A stretch of DNA of 64,000 bases, taken from Marinicella meishanensis. GTDB taxonomy: Bacteria > Pseudomonadota > Gammaproteobacteria > Xanthomonadales > Marinicellaceae. The DNA lies in assembly GCF_019931145.1 (NCBI RefSeq), contig NZ_JAIOUV010000011.1, positions 124,001-188,000 of the forward strand, written 5' to 3'. A model generated the notes under the pieces. It did not search any database, was not told the origin of the DNA, and saw only the letters and a program-made list of their open reading frames with translations. This document shows, piece by piece, positions 36,430 to 47,612 of the stretch. Made by a program: the position numbers and the translations under genes. The stretch's first letter is position 1; the number at the start of each line of letters is the position of its first letter.

Positions 36430-37113
36430 TCAGTATTCTCTGGGACCCAACAAATCCGTCCCCACCCGCAGACAGGTCGAACCGGCTTCGATGGCCGCCG
36501 CCAGATCTTGGCTCATGCCCATGGATAATGTGTCGATTTTTGGGTGTTGTTGCCGCAAATCATCAAACACCACTTTGGCTTGCCGCAAATAAGCCAACTG
36601 GGTGGCGTGGTCTGGGCTCGGTGGGGGGATGCACATCACGCCCCGCAGTTCAATGCTGGCAGATTTCGCGGCCCAATCAGCCATGTCTTTGAGGGTGGCC
36701 ACATCGGCCCCTGACTTGCTGACTTCTTCACCGACCTTGAGCTGCAACAAAACCTGCAGCGGTTGGTGACCCGCTGGACGTTGATCACTGAGGCGCTGCA
36801 ACACCTTGGGACGATCAACCGAATGGACCCAGTCAAAATGTTCGGCAATCAATTTGGTTTTGTTGGATTGGATCGGACCGATGAAGTGCCAGACCAAGGA
36901 CAAATGCGCCAGCTGTTTGATTTTTTCCACCCCTTCCTGGGCATAGCTTTCACCGAAATGCACTTGACCCAAGGCCGCCAGGGCCGCCACTTTTTCAGCG
37001 GGGTGTTTTTTACTCACCGCCAACAGCAGGGGCGCCTCAGTGCGCCCACTTGACTGGCAAGCGGCGGAGATGCGGCGGTGGACTTGTTGCCAGTTTTCAG
37101 ACAATCTGGACAT
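36430..37113 (-). CDS. yggS: PLP homeostasis protein YggS (PLPBP)
   Basis: Binds pyridoxal 5'-phosphate without known catalysis and keeps free PLP balanced. The 227-residue TIM-barrel-like protein has the PLP-lysine segment LLAVSKKHP, WHFIGPIQSNK, the phosphate-binding LSMGMSQDLAAAIEAGST and a C-terminal LRVGTDLLGPR. ATG 37113 is chosen; the open frame to 37236 lacks similarity. It is divergent from rpsU, with 255 bp between. Confidence 0.94.
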   Translation of the reverse strand: MSRLSENWQQVHRRISAACQSSGRTEAPLLLAVSKKHPAEKVAALAALGQVHFGESYAQEGVEKIKQLAHLSLVWHFIGPIQSNKTKLIAEHFDWVHSVDRPKVLQRLSDQRPAGHQPLQVLLQLKVGEEVSKSGADVATLKDMADWAAKSASIELRGVMCIPPPSPDHATQLAYLRQAKVVFDDLRQQHPKIDTLSMGMSQDLAAAIEAGSTCLRVGTDLLGPREY

Positions 37114-37254
37114 ATCGATGGTGGCGATTTTCGGGCTTGGATCAGGCCGCCATTTTATCGGATCGTGGCGGTGCTTGTCACCCGTCAGCCATGGTCGATG
37201 CTCAATCGGGTTCACAAAAAGCCCGCAACACGCCAAAAAAGTTGGATTTTAGCT

Positions 37255-37282
37255 TTGCATTTATAGACAAAACCCTTAAAAT
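37255..37282 (+). promoter_or_regulatory. Putative sigma-70 promoter of rpsU
   Basis: TTGCAT (37255-37260) and TAAAAT (37277-37282) are 16 bp apart, giving a leader of about 80 bases before the rpsU ATG. A GGAGAAC ribosome-binding site follows at 37354-37360. Confidence 0.6.
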
Positions 37283-37368
37283 ACGCGGTCTTTTTCCGGG
37301 CAGCTTAATGCTTGCTCAAAACCAACTAAAATGCCACATGAATGGCACCATTTGGAGAACACAAACTT

Positions 37369-37581
37369 ATGCCAAGTGTTAAAGTCAGAGACAACGAGCC
37401 GTTTGATTTCGCGCTGCGAAGATTCAAACGGGCTTGCGAGAAAGCCGGTGTATTGGCCGAATCACGCAAACGCCAATATTACGAGAAGCCAACCCAAGAG
37501 CGCAAAAGAAAGAAAGCCGCTGCAGTCAAACGCCTGCAAAGACGGGTTGCGAAGGAAGGCATTCCACGCAGAATGTATTGA
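37369..37581 (+). CDS. rpsU: 30S ribosomal protein S21
   Basis: A 70-residue basic protein beginning [20 protein letters not shown], with [20 protein letters not shown], the usual S21 sequence, and ending RRMY. It binds 16S rRNA near the anti-Shine-Dalgarno region and helps initiation. It heads the classic rpsU-(yqeY)-dnaG-rpoD macromolecular synthesis operon. Confidence 0.98.
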   Translation: MPSVKVRDNEPFDFALRRFKRACEKAGVLAESRKRQYYEKPTQERKRKKAAAVKRLQRRVAKEGIPRRMY

Positions 37582-37627
37582 TCTGACCGATCAAGCCCAA
37601 TCAATCACCCACCCCAGGAAAGCAATC

Positions 37628-38071
37628 ATGACGCTCAAAGCGCAAATCATGGATGACATCAAGCGTGCCATGAAAGCCAAGGACAAAGCAACCGTTGGCA
37701 CCATTCGCATGCTCACCGCCGCCATCAAACAAGTGGAAGTGGATGAGCGTCGCGAATTGGCTGATGCCGACGTGTTGGACATTGTGGGCAAAATGATCAA
37801 ACAGCGCAAGGACGCCGCCAACCAATTTGAGCAAGCCGGTAGAACCGATCTGTTGGACCAAGAGCTGGCTGAAATTGCCATTTTGACCCATTACTTGCCC
37901 CAGCAACTGACCGCGGAAGAAATCACTGCGATTGTTGCTGAAACCATTGCCGCAACCAACGCCAGTGGCATGCAAGACATGGGTCAGGTCATGGGCCAGG
38001 TCAAAGCCAAAGTGGGCTTGAAAGCCGACATGGGCCAGGTCAGCCAAATCGTTAAGGCGGCTTTGTCATAA
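37628..38071 (+). CDS. GatB/YqeY domain protein
   Basis: A 147-residue helical protein starting at ATG 37628 behind CCAGGAAAGC. It contains TLKAQIMDDIKRAMKAKDK, VEVDERRELAD and the C-terminal YLPQQLTAEEI-MGQVMG blocks of the YqeY family, which shares a domain with the tRNA-binding tail of GatB. Often placed between rpsU and dnaG, as here. Its role in translation is presumed, not proven. Confidence 0.95.
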   Translation: MTLKAQIMDDIKRAMKAKDKATVGTIRMLTAAIKQVEVDERRELADADVLDIVGKMIKQRKDAANQFEQAGRTDLLDQELAEIAILTHYLPQQLTAEEITAIVAETIAATNASGMQDMGQVMGQVKAKVGLKADMGQVSQIVKAALS

Positions 38072-38115
38072 CCCCCTCTTATAGTATCATCATGGATTTG
38101 ACCGCGTAGTGGCTT

Positions 38116-39813
38116 GTGGCATCCATTCCCAATGAATTCATCGACGAGTTGTTGGATCGCATCGACATTTGCGATGTGATTGGCGCGCGCGTGTCGCTGA
38201 AAAAAGCCGGCAAGGACTTCGCCGGTTTGTGTCCGTTTCACGCCGAAAACACCCCCTCTTTCACGGTGTCGCAACAAAAACAGTTCTACCACTGTTTCGG
38301 TTGTGGCAAGAACGGCAGTGCCATTGGCTTTTTGATGGAATACGAGGGCCTGGATTTTGTCGATGCGGTCAAAGACCTGGCCCAATTGGCCGGGGTTGAG
38401 GTGCCGATGACCGGCGGCACCGGTGGTCAATCGAACAAATCCAATTTGTACAGCGTCACCGAAAAAACCACCCGCATCTTCCAACATCAACTGAAAAATG
38501 CCCCGGCGGTGATCGACTATTTGAAAAATCGGCGCATCTCAGGCACCACCAGCCAAACGTTTCAGCTGGGCTACGCCCTGGATGAGTGGGATGGCCTGAT
38601 GAAACGGTTCAGCCCCGAAGAACATGGGCTGTTGGACAAAACGGGCTTGATCACACACAATGACCGCGGTCGGACTTACGACAAATTCCGCAACCGCCTG
38701 ATGTTCCCCATCCACGACAAACGGGGGCGGGTGATTGCCTTTGGCGGACGTGCGATTGAAGCCGAGCAAAAGCCCAAGTATCTGAATTCACCGGAAACCG
38801 AATTGTTCCACAAAAGCCAGGAACTGTATGGTTTTCACCTGGCCCGCAAACACAGCCAGGAAGACCACATCTTGGTGGTGGAAGGCTACATGGATGTGAT
38901 CGCCTTGCACGAACATGGCATCACCAACGCGGTCGCCACTTTGGGCACCGCCACCTCGGCCCAACACATCAGCAACCTGTTCAAAACCTGGGACCGGATC
39001 GTGTTTTGTTTTGACGGGGATTCCGCCGGGGTCCAAGCGGCTGACAAAGCCCTGTTGACGGCTTTGCCGCTGTATTTGGACAACCGCATCATTGACTTTT
39101 TGTTCTTGCCAGAGGGTGAAGATCCAGACAGTTTCATCAGCCAACATGGGGCCGAGGCTTTTCGCCAACAGCTGGCCGATGCCGAGCCCTTGTCAGAACG
39201 GCTGCTGAAGATCATTGGACGCCAAATCAACACCCAAACCATCGACGGCAAGGCCCAATTCCAAGAAAAAGCCAAACCCTTCATCAATCAATTGCCCAAA
39301 GGAGCCTTCAAGAACATGATGGCCGAACAGGTGGCCCGCATCACCGGCCTGGCGCTGGATGCCAAATCGGCCGCCGTGACTGCGCCTAAACAGCCGCAAA
39401 ACCTCAGCAACAACCCCATGCGGCAGGTGATCAGTTTGTTGCTGAATTCACCGCAACTGTGTGAAAAAATCCCCAATGCACTCAACTTCAGAAATTTATC
39501 GTTTAAAGGCATTGAAATTATTGATAAAATCGTTGAAATTCATCGCCAGAACCCCCACATCAACGCAGCGGCGATGCTGGAAAAGTTCAGGGACAGCGAA
39601 TACAGCCAATATCTGGGGCAATTGATGCGCCGATATGATCATTTGGATGAGCAACAGCAAGCCATGGAATTTGATGACATCATGAATTACCTGCTTAAGC
39701 TGACCACCCAGGCTCAGATTGAAGGCTTGAGAATCAAACAAATGCAGTCCGGACTGAGTGACGAAGAAAAACAAACTTTGGTACAACTGTTGCGCCAACG
39801 TAACCACAATTAG
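38116..39813 (+). CDS. dnaG: DNA primase DnaG
   Basis: Makes RNA primers for replication. Starts at GTG 38116 and has 565 residues. The zinc-binding domain has Cys39, His42, Cys60 and Cys63 (CPFH and CFGC). The TOPRIM core (about 175-360) has [12 protein letters not shown] and [12 protein letters not shown] metal-binding segments. The C-terminal domain (about 430-560) is the DnaB-helicase interaction region. It follows yqeY by 44 bp in the operon. Confidence 0.97.
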   Translation: MASIPNEFIDELLDRIDICDVIGARVSLKKAGKDFAGLCPFHAENTPSFTVSQQKQFYHCFGCGKNGSAIGFLMEYEGLDFVDAVKDLAQLAGVEVPMTGGTGGQSNKSNLYSVTEKTTRIFQHQLKNAPAVIDYLKNRRISGTTSQTFQLGYALDEWDGLMKRFSPEEHGLLDKTGLITHNDRGRTYDKFRNRLMFPIHDKRGRVIAFGGRAIEAEQKPKYLNSPETELFHKSQELYGFHLARKHSQEDHILVVEGYMDVIALHEHGITNAVATLGTATSAQHISNLFKTWDRIVFCFDGDSAGVQAADKALLTALPLYLDNRIIDFLFLPEGEDPDSFISQHGAEAFRQQLADAEPLSERLLKIIGRQINTQTIDGKAQFQEKAKPFINQLPKGAFKNMMAEQVARITGLALDAKSAAVTAPKQPQNLSNNPMRQVISLLLNSPQLCEKIPNALNFRNLSFKGIEIIDKIVEIHRQNPHINAAAMLEKFRDSEYSQYLGQLMRRYDHLDEQQQAMEFDDIMNYLLKLTTQAQIEGLRIKQMQSGLSDEEKQTLVQLLRQRNHN

Positions 39814-39821
39814 ACAAACAT

Positions 39822-41639
<1,818 letters not shown>

Positions 41640-41662
41640 TCTGTCAGGTTAACAGCCACATC

Positions 41663-41694
41663 AAAAAAGGCCTCTGCTTGAGGCCTTTTTTTTG
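41663..41694. terminator. Bidirectional terminator after rpoD
   Basis: AAAAAAGGCCTC (41663-41674) pairs with GAGGCCTTTTTT (41680-41691) across a five-base loop. It can end both rpoD and the convergent parvulin gene. Confidence 0.92.
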
Positions 41695-41714
41695 TGCTTA
41701 TAGACTGGCCGCGT

Positions 41715-42512
41715 TCAGTCCTGAACTTGGACTTTGGCTTTGATCACTGCCAACTGGCGATAACGCTCAATCAACTGACGCTCCAAAGAGGCTTGGATGC
41801 CGGCTTTGACCTGCTCATAATCCGGTGCCGCCAAAGCCCGTTTGTCCTGTAAAAACAACACGTGCACACCAAACTGGCTGTTGATCACTTGCCCGTAATG
41901 TTGTCCTGGCTGCAGGGTCTCCAGTGGCGCCCTGAAGGCTTCCGGCACTTGCATGATGTTGACCCAACCAATGTCGCCGACATTCTTGGCTTGCGGCAAA
42001 GCGGCCAAATAGCTCGCTTCCAAATCCACATAAGACGCCCCGGCGGCCAATTGATCCAAAGCGGTCAAAGCGGCCACTTCGTCCTGATACAACAGGTGGC
42101 GCACGTGGTATTCCACACCTTTGAGTTCTGCAGTCACCCGTTGGTATTCTTCCTTGATGGCTTCTTCGGTGATGGGCCGGTCCGCCAGGTATTGCTCAAT
42201 GGCGGCTTGCGCCATGACTTGATGACGGGCCATCTCCATGCGCAACGACTCAGTTAATGCAGGTTGGATGTCATTGACCTTGGCTTGGTGGGCCAAAGCC
42301 ATTTGTTGGATCAACTCATCCAGCGCCCGTTGCCGTTGTTGGGCATTGGGCTCGGTCACGCCTTGGCTTTGCAGGTAGGTCTGCAGGTACTGCTCGGTCA
42401 AGCCCCAGTCGCCGACTTGTGCCAACACCGGTGAGTGATCAGCGATGGATTGGGTGGCTTCTTGTTGGCAAGCCAACAGCGGAACAAATAACAACAGCAT
42501 CAGGTATTTCAT
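41715..42512 (-). CDS. Parvulin-type peptidyl-prolyl isomerase lipoprotein
   Basis: A 265-residue periplasmic foldase. The N-terminus has a lipoprotein signal (FVPLLACQQ, lipid on Cys15), then a SurA-like helical chaperone part with LDELIQQMALAHQA, and a parvulin domain (about 135-235) with YHVRHLLYQ, GDIGWVNIMQVPEAF and INSQFGVHVLFLQDKR. It should speed proline isomerisation of outer membrane or secreted proteins. Related to the PpiC/EpsD/PrsA group. Upstream of it on the same strand is bolA, 18 bp away. Confidence 0.92.
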   Translation of the reverse strand: MKYLMLLLFVPLLACQQEATQSIADHSPVLAQVGDWGLTEQYLQTYLQSQGVTEPNAQQRQRALDELIQQMALAHQAKVNDIQPALTESLRMEMARHQVMAQAAIEQYLADRPITEEAIKEEYQRVTAELKGVEYHVRHLLYQDEVAALTALDQLAAGASYVDLEASYLAALPQAKNVGDIGWVNIMQVPEAFRAPLETLQPGQHYGQVINSQFGVHVLFLQDKRALAAPDYEQVKAGIQASLERQLIERYRQLAVIKAKVQVQD

Positions 42513-42530
42513 GGGTTTGGTTTATTCAGG

Positions 42531-42827
42531 TTAGGGTGAAACGGCATTAGGGGTGAGGGCCTCGACTTCCAAGGCATGGATGCGGCCATTTTGAAACAAG
42601 TCAGTCAGTTGTTGATAGACCAGGCGATGACTTTGAATGCGATTCAAGCCGGCAAAGGCATCGGCCACCACCCGCACCGCAAAGTGCCCCCCGCCCGATT
42701 GGGCCCCGGCATGCCCCACATGCAAGTGGGAGTTGTCGGTGACTGCGGCTGATGCAGCACCCCATAGCAGCAGCAACTGCTCAATCTGTTCCGCGGTTTG
42801 TTGGTGTTGGCTCATGAATTCGGTCAT
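42531..42827 (-). CDS. BolA-family protein
   Basis: A 98-residue protein (94 from the second ATG at 42815) with the BolA/IbaG stress-protein fold: DNSHLHVGHAG, GGHFAVRVVADAF, and RIQSHRLVYQQL containing the invariant His. Such proteins bind iron-sulfur clusters with monothiol glutaredoxins. The DNSHLHVGH form fits BolA rather than IbaG. Divergent from arsC; TAAAAT- and TATAA-like sequences lie in the 86-bp gap. Confidence 0.9.
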   Translation of the reverse strand: MTEFMSQHQQTAEQIEQLLLLWGAASAAVTDNSHLHVGHAGAQSGGGHFAVRVVADAFAGLNRIQSHRLVYQQLTDLFQNGRIHALEVEALTPNAVSP

Positions 42828-42913
42828 CGGTTTGGGTCAACTTGACGGCATGACAAGGCCACCATTATAACGTAAAATAGCGGGCTTTAAAGACCAAGCC
42901 TCACACCACCCAC

Positions 42914-43261
42914 ATGGCCCAATACACCATTTATCACAACCCCCGTTGTTCCAAATCCAGAGCCACTTTGGCGCTGTTACAAGCGCACACCGATGACATC
43001 GAAATCATCAAGTACCTGGAGCAACCACCCTCGGTTGCGACCCTGCAACAGTTGCTCATAGCCTTGGGCCTGCCCGCGCAAGCCATTTTGCGACGCGGAG
43101 AAAGCGAGTACAAAGCACATGGCTTTGCCGAAGCCGATGAGGCCAGCGTCCTGGCCTTGTTACAAGCGCATCCCAAAGTGCTGGAACGCCCCATCGTGGT
43201 GCACCAAGACCGCGCGGTGATTGGTCGCCCACCCGAAAATGTCCTGGATTTGTTCTCATGA
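42914..43261 (+). CDS. arsC: Glutaredoxin-dependent arsenate reductase ArsC
   Basis: A 115-residue reductase with the catalytic Cys in YHNPRCSKSRATLALL, the LRRGESEYK segment with one active-site Arg, and RPIVVHQDRAVIGRPPENVL with the further Arg residues. It reduces arsenate to arsenite through glutaredoxin. No arsenic pump or regulator gene is adjacent, so it may be part of general metabolism. The wrbA start overlaps its stop by four bases. Confidence 0.93.
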   Translation: MAQYTIYHNPRCSKSRATLALLQAHTDDIEIIKYLEQPPSVATLQQLLIALGLPAQAILRRGESEYKAHGFAEADEASVLALLQAHPKVLERPIVVHQDRAVIGRPPENVLDLFS

Positions 43262-43830
43262 CCCGCATCCTGATCCTGTACTACTCCAAACACGGCAACA
43301 CCCAACGCATGGCGCGGCTGATGGCCCGAGGCGTTGAGTCGATTGACGGATGTGAAGCGGTGTTGCGCACCGTGGAGTCAGACTTGCCCGATGCCGAGGC
43401 ACCCAATGACGTGCTGGTCACCGAACAAGACATGATCGACTGTGACGGCATGGTGCTGGGCAGCCCCAGCTACTTTGGCAACATGGCTTCACCCTTGAAA
43501 AAATTCATCGACACCACCGGCAACCTGTGGTTTTCTGCGGCCATGGAAGGCAAGCCTGGCAGTGTGTTTTGTACCGCCTCATCTTTGCACGGCGGTCAAG
43601 AAACCACTTTGATGAACATGATGGTGCCGCTGTTGCACTTTGGCATGTTGATCATGGGTTTGCCCTATTCCGAAAAGTCTTTGCTGTACACCCAATCAGG
43701 CGGCTCCCCCTATGGCGCCACCCATTGGGCTGACTTTGAATCCAATCGCGACATCGACAAAAACGAGAAACAATTGTGTCTGGCACAAGGCAAACGCATG
43801 GCCGAAATGGCCAAAAAACTGCGCGCCTGA
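43258..43830 (+). CDS. NAD(P)H:quinone oxidoreductase, WrbA family
   Basis: A 190-residue flavodoxin-fold protein binding FMN; two-electron reduction of quinones protects against semiquinone radicals. It has the phosphate loop YYSKHGNTQRMARL, GSPSYFGNMASPLKKF, CTASSLHGGQETT and GSPYGATHW segments of the family. Translationally coupled to arsC (ATGA). The same gene pair is common in gammaproteobacteria. Confidence 0.93.
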   Translation: MTRILILYYSKHGNTQRMARLMARGVESIDGCEAVLRTVESDLPDAEAPNDVLVTEQDMIDCDGMVLGSPSYFGNMASPLKKFIDTTGNLWFSAAMEGKPGSVFCTASSLHGGQETTLMNMMVPLLHFGMLIMGLPYSEKSLLYTQSGGSPYGATHWADFESNRDIDKNEKQLCLAQGKRMAEMAKKLRA

Positions 43831-43846
43831 AATCGCCCCGTAGTCG

Positions 43847-45244
43847 CTACAAAAAGAAATGCCCAATCCGCGCCGAGCCCAACCACGGGTCGCTCATGAA
43901 TTGATAGAACATCAATGCCAACAGGGCATGTGAGAAACTGTTGAGGTACAGGTTGCGGTAGCGCAGCCAACTGTAGGACCACACCACACCGCCAGCCAGC
44001 GTGGCCAACATGAGCATGTGGTTCGGCGCATGCACCACCGAAAACAACACCCCGACCAGCACCGCAAGGGTTCCATCTGACACCGTTAATTCCGTCCGCA
44101 AGTGGTCGGTCATGACCGGCCCCAACAACAGCTGTTGCACCCAGGCCCACAGGAAATACATGGGCAAACCAGTGATGAAGCCACCGTGCCGGCCTGAGTA
44201 CAGCCACATCACCAGCGCCACCAATAAAGTCCCGATCAACACCGGCCAGCCAAACTGTGATGGGCGCTTGAAATGGGTCCTGAAACCCCACATCAAAGCC
44301 ACCGCCCCCAACGGCACCAGCCAATACAATATTTGGCCCAAATCAAACGGCCACTTGATGTGCATCAAACCGATACCCAAAGGCACCAAGCCCACCACAG
44401 CGAACAGGCGCAGGCGCTGTTTGACCGGGTGTGAGGCCTGACTCCAGGCGCCAACCACCACCCACAACAAGCCCGCTGCAAACAACAGCCACAACAGCGG
44501 TGCAAGCGGTGATGTCGGCACCACCAATTGTTGGCTCAGTCCAGCACGTTGGGTCTGCTGATCATGGTGGTGCATTTGATTGGTCAACCAACACGCGCTG
44601 TTAAACCACGATGGCTGGTTTTGGCAAAGCTGGACCTGAATGGTCAGCCCGCGGGTATCTGGCCACTGGGCCAGTTCGATGGAACCCAAAGACCAGGTGC
44701 TGCCAGCTGGGCCGTAAAAGCGCACCACCAAGGCATCCAATGTGGGCAAGTCAGACCAATTCATTGACTGGGTTGACCAATGGCCATCGTCACCCATTTT
44801 CTGTGACCACCGCAATTGCGCCAAATCCATGGCTTGATTCAACTTCGAAGCAGGCAGCTCACCAGAATCAAAGTACCTCGGCGTGGTCTGGTCTGAAAAT
44901 TCAAGTCGAAAACGACTGCCCTCAGGCAGCGTGCCGCGGGTGGTGATGGTCAACAGCCCTTGCCATCGGGGATCCAGGTACTGCCCAGCGAAGTGCATGG
45001 ATATGGCCGGTTCTGGCCCCGCACTCAGCAAACCGTCCGCGACCATTTGCCATTCGTCTTGAAAACTGGAAACCACCTGTGCCCGGCTGGACAGGTCCCA
45101 GAAAAAAGCCAAGGACTGGCTGTTGATTTGCGCGGCACGCGATGCGTTTTGCTCATGCACGTGTATCGCCACATAGGCCCACGAAAACACCGCCATCAGT
45201 GACCAAATCAGCCCCAACAACAGCCATTGAAAGACCCGCCTCAT
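43847..45244 (-). CDS. CPBP-like membrane protein lacking the EExxxR motif
   Basis: A 465-residue protein with an N-terminal helix (about 5-27), a periplasmic region (about 30-240) and a C-terminal block of seven or eight membrane segments. The latter resembles the CPBP/Abi intramembrane protease domain: FSVVHAPNH and NSFSHALLA correspond to the second and third His motifs, but the first, EExxxR, reads QQLLLG here. It may be an inactive relative or a variant enzyme. Lone gene, divergent from the beta-helix gene by 109 bp. Confidence 0.7.
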   Translation of the reverse strand: MRRVFQWLLLGLIWSLMAVFSWAYVAIHVHEQNASRAAQINSQSLAFFWDLSSRAQVVSSFQDEWQMVADGLLSAGPEPAISMHFAGQYLDPRWQGLLTITTRGTLPEGSRFRLEFSDQTTPRYFDSGELPASKLNQAMDLAQLRWSQKMGDDGHWSTQSMNWSDLPTLDALVVRFYGPAGSTWSLGSIELAQWPDTRGLTIQVQLCQNQPSWFNSACWLTNQMHHHDQQTQRAGLSQQLVVPTSPLAPLLWLLFAAGLLWVVVGAWSQASHPVKQRLRLFAVVGLVPLGIGLMHIKWPFDLGQILYWLVPLGAVALMWGFRTHFKRPSQFGWPVLIGTLLVALVMWLYSGRHGGFITGLPMYFLWAWVQQLLLGPVMTDHLRTELTVSDGTLAVLVGVLFSVVHAPNHMLMLATLAGGVVWSYSWLRYRNLYLNSFSHALLALMFYQFMSDPWLGSARIGHFFL

Positions 45245-45353
45245 GGCCCAACCCCTTGCTGGCCATGGGCGAAGAAATCGCTGTGATGTGTCATCTTTTT
45301 GGTCACAAATCCGAATCCTGAGTACAAGTCATTTTAAATTCAAAGAGACCATC

Positions 45354-47369
45354 ATGAAACAACTGATCACAATTATTTTACTCACCTTTGCCTGGTTCAC
45401 CGAGGCCGCCAATTGGCCTGACACCGTGGCGCCCTGTAACACCACCCTCCAAGCCTGTGTGGATGGGGTGGCAGAATATGAAACCATTTTCATCAACACG
45501 TCAACCGTGATCGATGAGTCCATCTCAGCCATCAAATCCGTGTCATTGGTCGCTGGCAACGGTTATCGACCGGTGTTTGCTGCTGGACGTCATGTAGAAT
45601 TGACCCATGTGGCCAACAGCAATCGCACCACCCGCATTGAAGGCCTCACTTTTGAGCGGGGACGGATTGCTTATAACCACCAATCCGGCTCCACCACCGG
45701 TGGCGCCTTGGTCATCAGAAACAACCGGGTGCTGGACAATGCTTTCCAATTTGAAAGCATCCGCATCTTGAACTTCTCCAACCAAACCCTGACACTCAAT
45801 GTGGATTACAACCAAGTGCATTACACCGCCACATCTGGCAGCTCCAATTCACGCGGTGCCATTCGCGTACAAACCGGTTTCAGCCCCACTTCTGGCAGCA
45901 GTGGGGTCACTTTTGGCCGCATTTATGGCAACAGTGTGTTCACCGCAGGGCCTGATTCAATCGGTATCGGACTGTTCACCTACGCCGACACTGAATTGAG
46001 CCTTGATGTGGGTGGTAATGAGGTCTGGGGCGGTCAGACCGGTGGCTTGTTTTCGTTCAGCACCGGCGGTACTGCTTTGGTTGATTTGGACATCGGTAAC
46101 AACGCTTTTTATGCCAACGCTGTCGGCGAATTGTTCCGCGGGGTGTTTTTGCAGTCATTTGCTGGCACCACCTCGGCTGACATCGTCAACAACACCGCCT
46201 TGGGCGCCTTTGATGCTTTCAATTTCGATGAATCCACCCCTGGGGCCCTCGATGTCTACCTGTATAACAATTTGATGGCCTATGGCAGCGCTGCTGTTTA
46301 TACCGACAGCCAAACCACCCTGACCAACGATTTCAATTTGTCTTACATGAATTCATTTTCAGACCCAGATTTTATACCAGGTCCCAACCACTTGAATGTC
46401 AACCCCGAAATCATGGGCCTGCACAATGGCCGCCTGCGTCCGGGCTCTCCAGCCCTGGAGGCTGGCAATGGCCTGGCCTTGTTGGCTTTGGGCGCCACCC
46501 CATTTGTCGATGCCGATGGCACCAGTCGAATCAAAAAAGGGGACGCATCAGTCGGCGCGCAATTGGTCGACATTGGGGCCTATGAAAGCGGTGATTTGTT
46601 TTTTAACCACGTGACCAACAGTGCCGGCCACATCAGCACCATGGACAACGATGCTTTCAATGACAACAGCGCCCTGGACAACATCCATGTCACCGCCAAC
46701 TGGAACCCGCCCGGTGGCAGCGGGGTTTACAACAACGACCATGAAGGCATTTACTATGCCAGTGGTTTTTGGCGCATCTTCAACCAAGGCTTCACCGCCT
46801 TTGAGCCCAACGCCACTTTCAATGTGCACCAATATGGCAACACCTCCAACACCATTGAACACACCGCCAGTGGCGGCAACAACAACACCGTGATCGACCA
46901 CAGCAGTTTGAACAATCAAAGCGACCGCATCGTACAAGTCACGCAAAACTGGATTGGTGAATACAACCCGCATCCAGTGGGCGTGTTGTATTTTTCAGGC
47001 TCGTGGCTGATTGCCAACTTTGATTTGGCCAACATCCCGGCCAACAGCCACTTCAACGTGTACAGCCAACCACCCAGCAAGAGTGCGTTCAAACATGTGG
47101 CCAGTGCCGCCAACACCTTTGATCAAGTCACTTATTTGGACCACCCTTTGATCAATGGCGTGGCTTGTGCCGAACTCCAAGTCACCCAAAGTGGCGAGCA
47201 AGGGGTGTTCAATGACGCGCCCATTGGGGTGTATTATGAAGCAGGCAGCTGGAGCATTTATAACCAGGACTTGAGTGACATGCTGCCCAATTCGGCCTTT
47301 CACATTATGGTCAACCCAGCCCAGATCGCCGAGTGTACCGACTTGATCTATGCCGACGATTTTCAGTGA
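45354..47369 (+). CDS. Secreted parallel beta-helix protein with three DUF7452-like repeats and C-terminal tail
   Basis: A 671-residue secreted protein from ATG 45354 with a signal peptide (about 1-18, ending FTEAAN). A long right-handed beta-helix-like region (about 50-410) has repeated NN turns (IRNNRVLDN, IGNNAFYAN, IVNNTALG, LYNNLMAY). The C-terminus (about 425-660) holds three copies of a roughly 85-residue unit with NWNPPG, GVYNN, SGFWRIFNQ and PNATFNV-type blocks, which I recall as DUF7452. The chain ends with DLIYADDFQ at the stop. It resembles secreted adhesin or polysaccharide-acting proteins; no catalytic site is evident. Paralogue at 49636-51603. Confidence 0.82.
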   Translation: MKQLITIILLTFAWFTEAANWPDTVAPCNTTLQACVDGVAEYETIFINTSTVIDESISAIKSVSLVAGNGYRPVFAAGRHVELTHVANSNRTTRIEGLTFERGRIAYNHQSGSTTGGALVIRNNRVLDNAFQFESIRILNFSNQTLTLNVDYNQVHYTATSGSSNSRGAIRVQTGFSPTSGSSGVTFGRIYGNSVFTAGPDSIGIGLFTYADTELSLDVGGNEVWGGQTGGLFSFSTGGTALVDLDIGNNAFYANAVGELFRGVFLQSFAGTTSADIVNNTALGAFDAFNFDESTPGALDVYLYNNLMAYGSAAVYTDSQTTLTNDFNLSYMNSFSDPDFIPGPNHLNVNPEIMGLHNGRLRPGSPALEAGNGLALLALGATPFVDADGTSRIKKGDASVGAQLVDIGAYESGDLFFNHVTNSAGHISTMDNDAFNDNSALDNIHVTANWNPPGGSGVYNNDHEGIYYASGFWRIFNQGFTAFEPNATFNVHQYGNTSNTIEHTASGGNNNTVIDHSSLNNQSDRIVQVTQNWIGEYNPHPVGVLYFSGSWLIANFDLANIPANSHFNVYSQPPSKSAFKHVASAANTFDQVTYLDHPLINGVACAELQVTQSGEQGVFNDAPIGVYYEAGSWSIYNQDLSDMLPNSAFHIMVNPAQIAECTDLIYADDFQ

Positions 47370-47380
47370 ATGAAACGACT

Positions 47381-47405
47381 TTGCCCTGATGTCCTGTCAG
47401 GGCAA
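47381..47405. repeat. Hairpin downstream of beta-helix gene
   Basis: TTGCCCTGA (47381-47389) pairs perfectly with TCAGGGCAA (47397-47405). No T run follows, so terminator activity is uncertain. Confidence 0.5.
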
Positions 47406-47612
47406 GGCCAATCCTTGTTTGGCGCAAAAAATCACACAAGGCGAATCACTCCAACGGGCTCTATGGCTTGGATATGTCAGAAACGTTCAGGCCCGGATAT
47501 TCTGAAGCTTTACTTGCTGTGGCTCAATTAACTGTCTTGACAGTCAACAATTGTTTTCAGCGGCCACATCTGAGATTCGGAAACGCCGACAGACTCCAGC
47601 TCAACTCACCGA

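Noticed and set aside
47381-47405. Strong terminator after the beta-helix gene
   Set aside because: The stem is perfect but no T run follows, so it is listed only as a hairpin.
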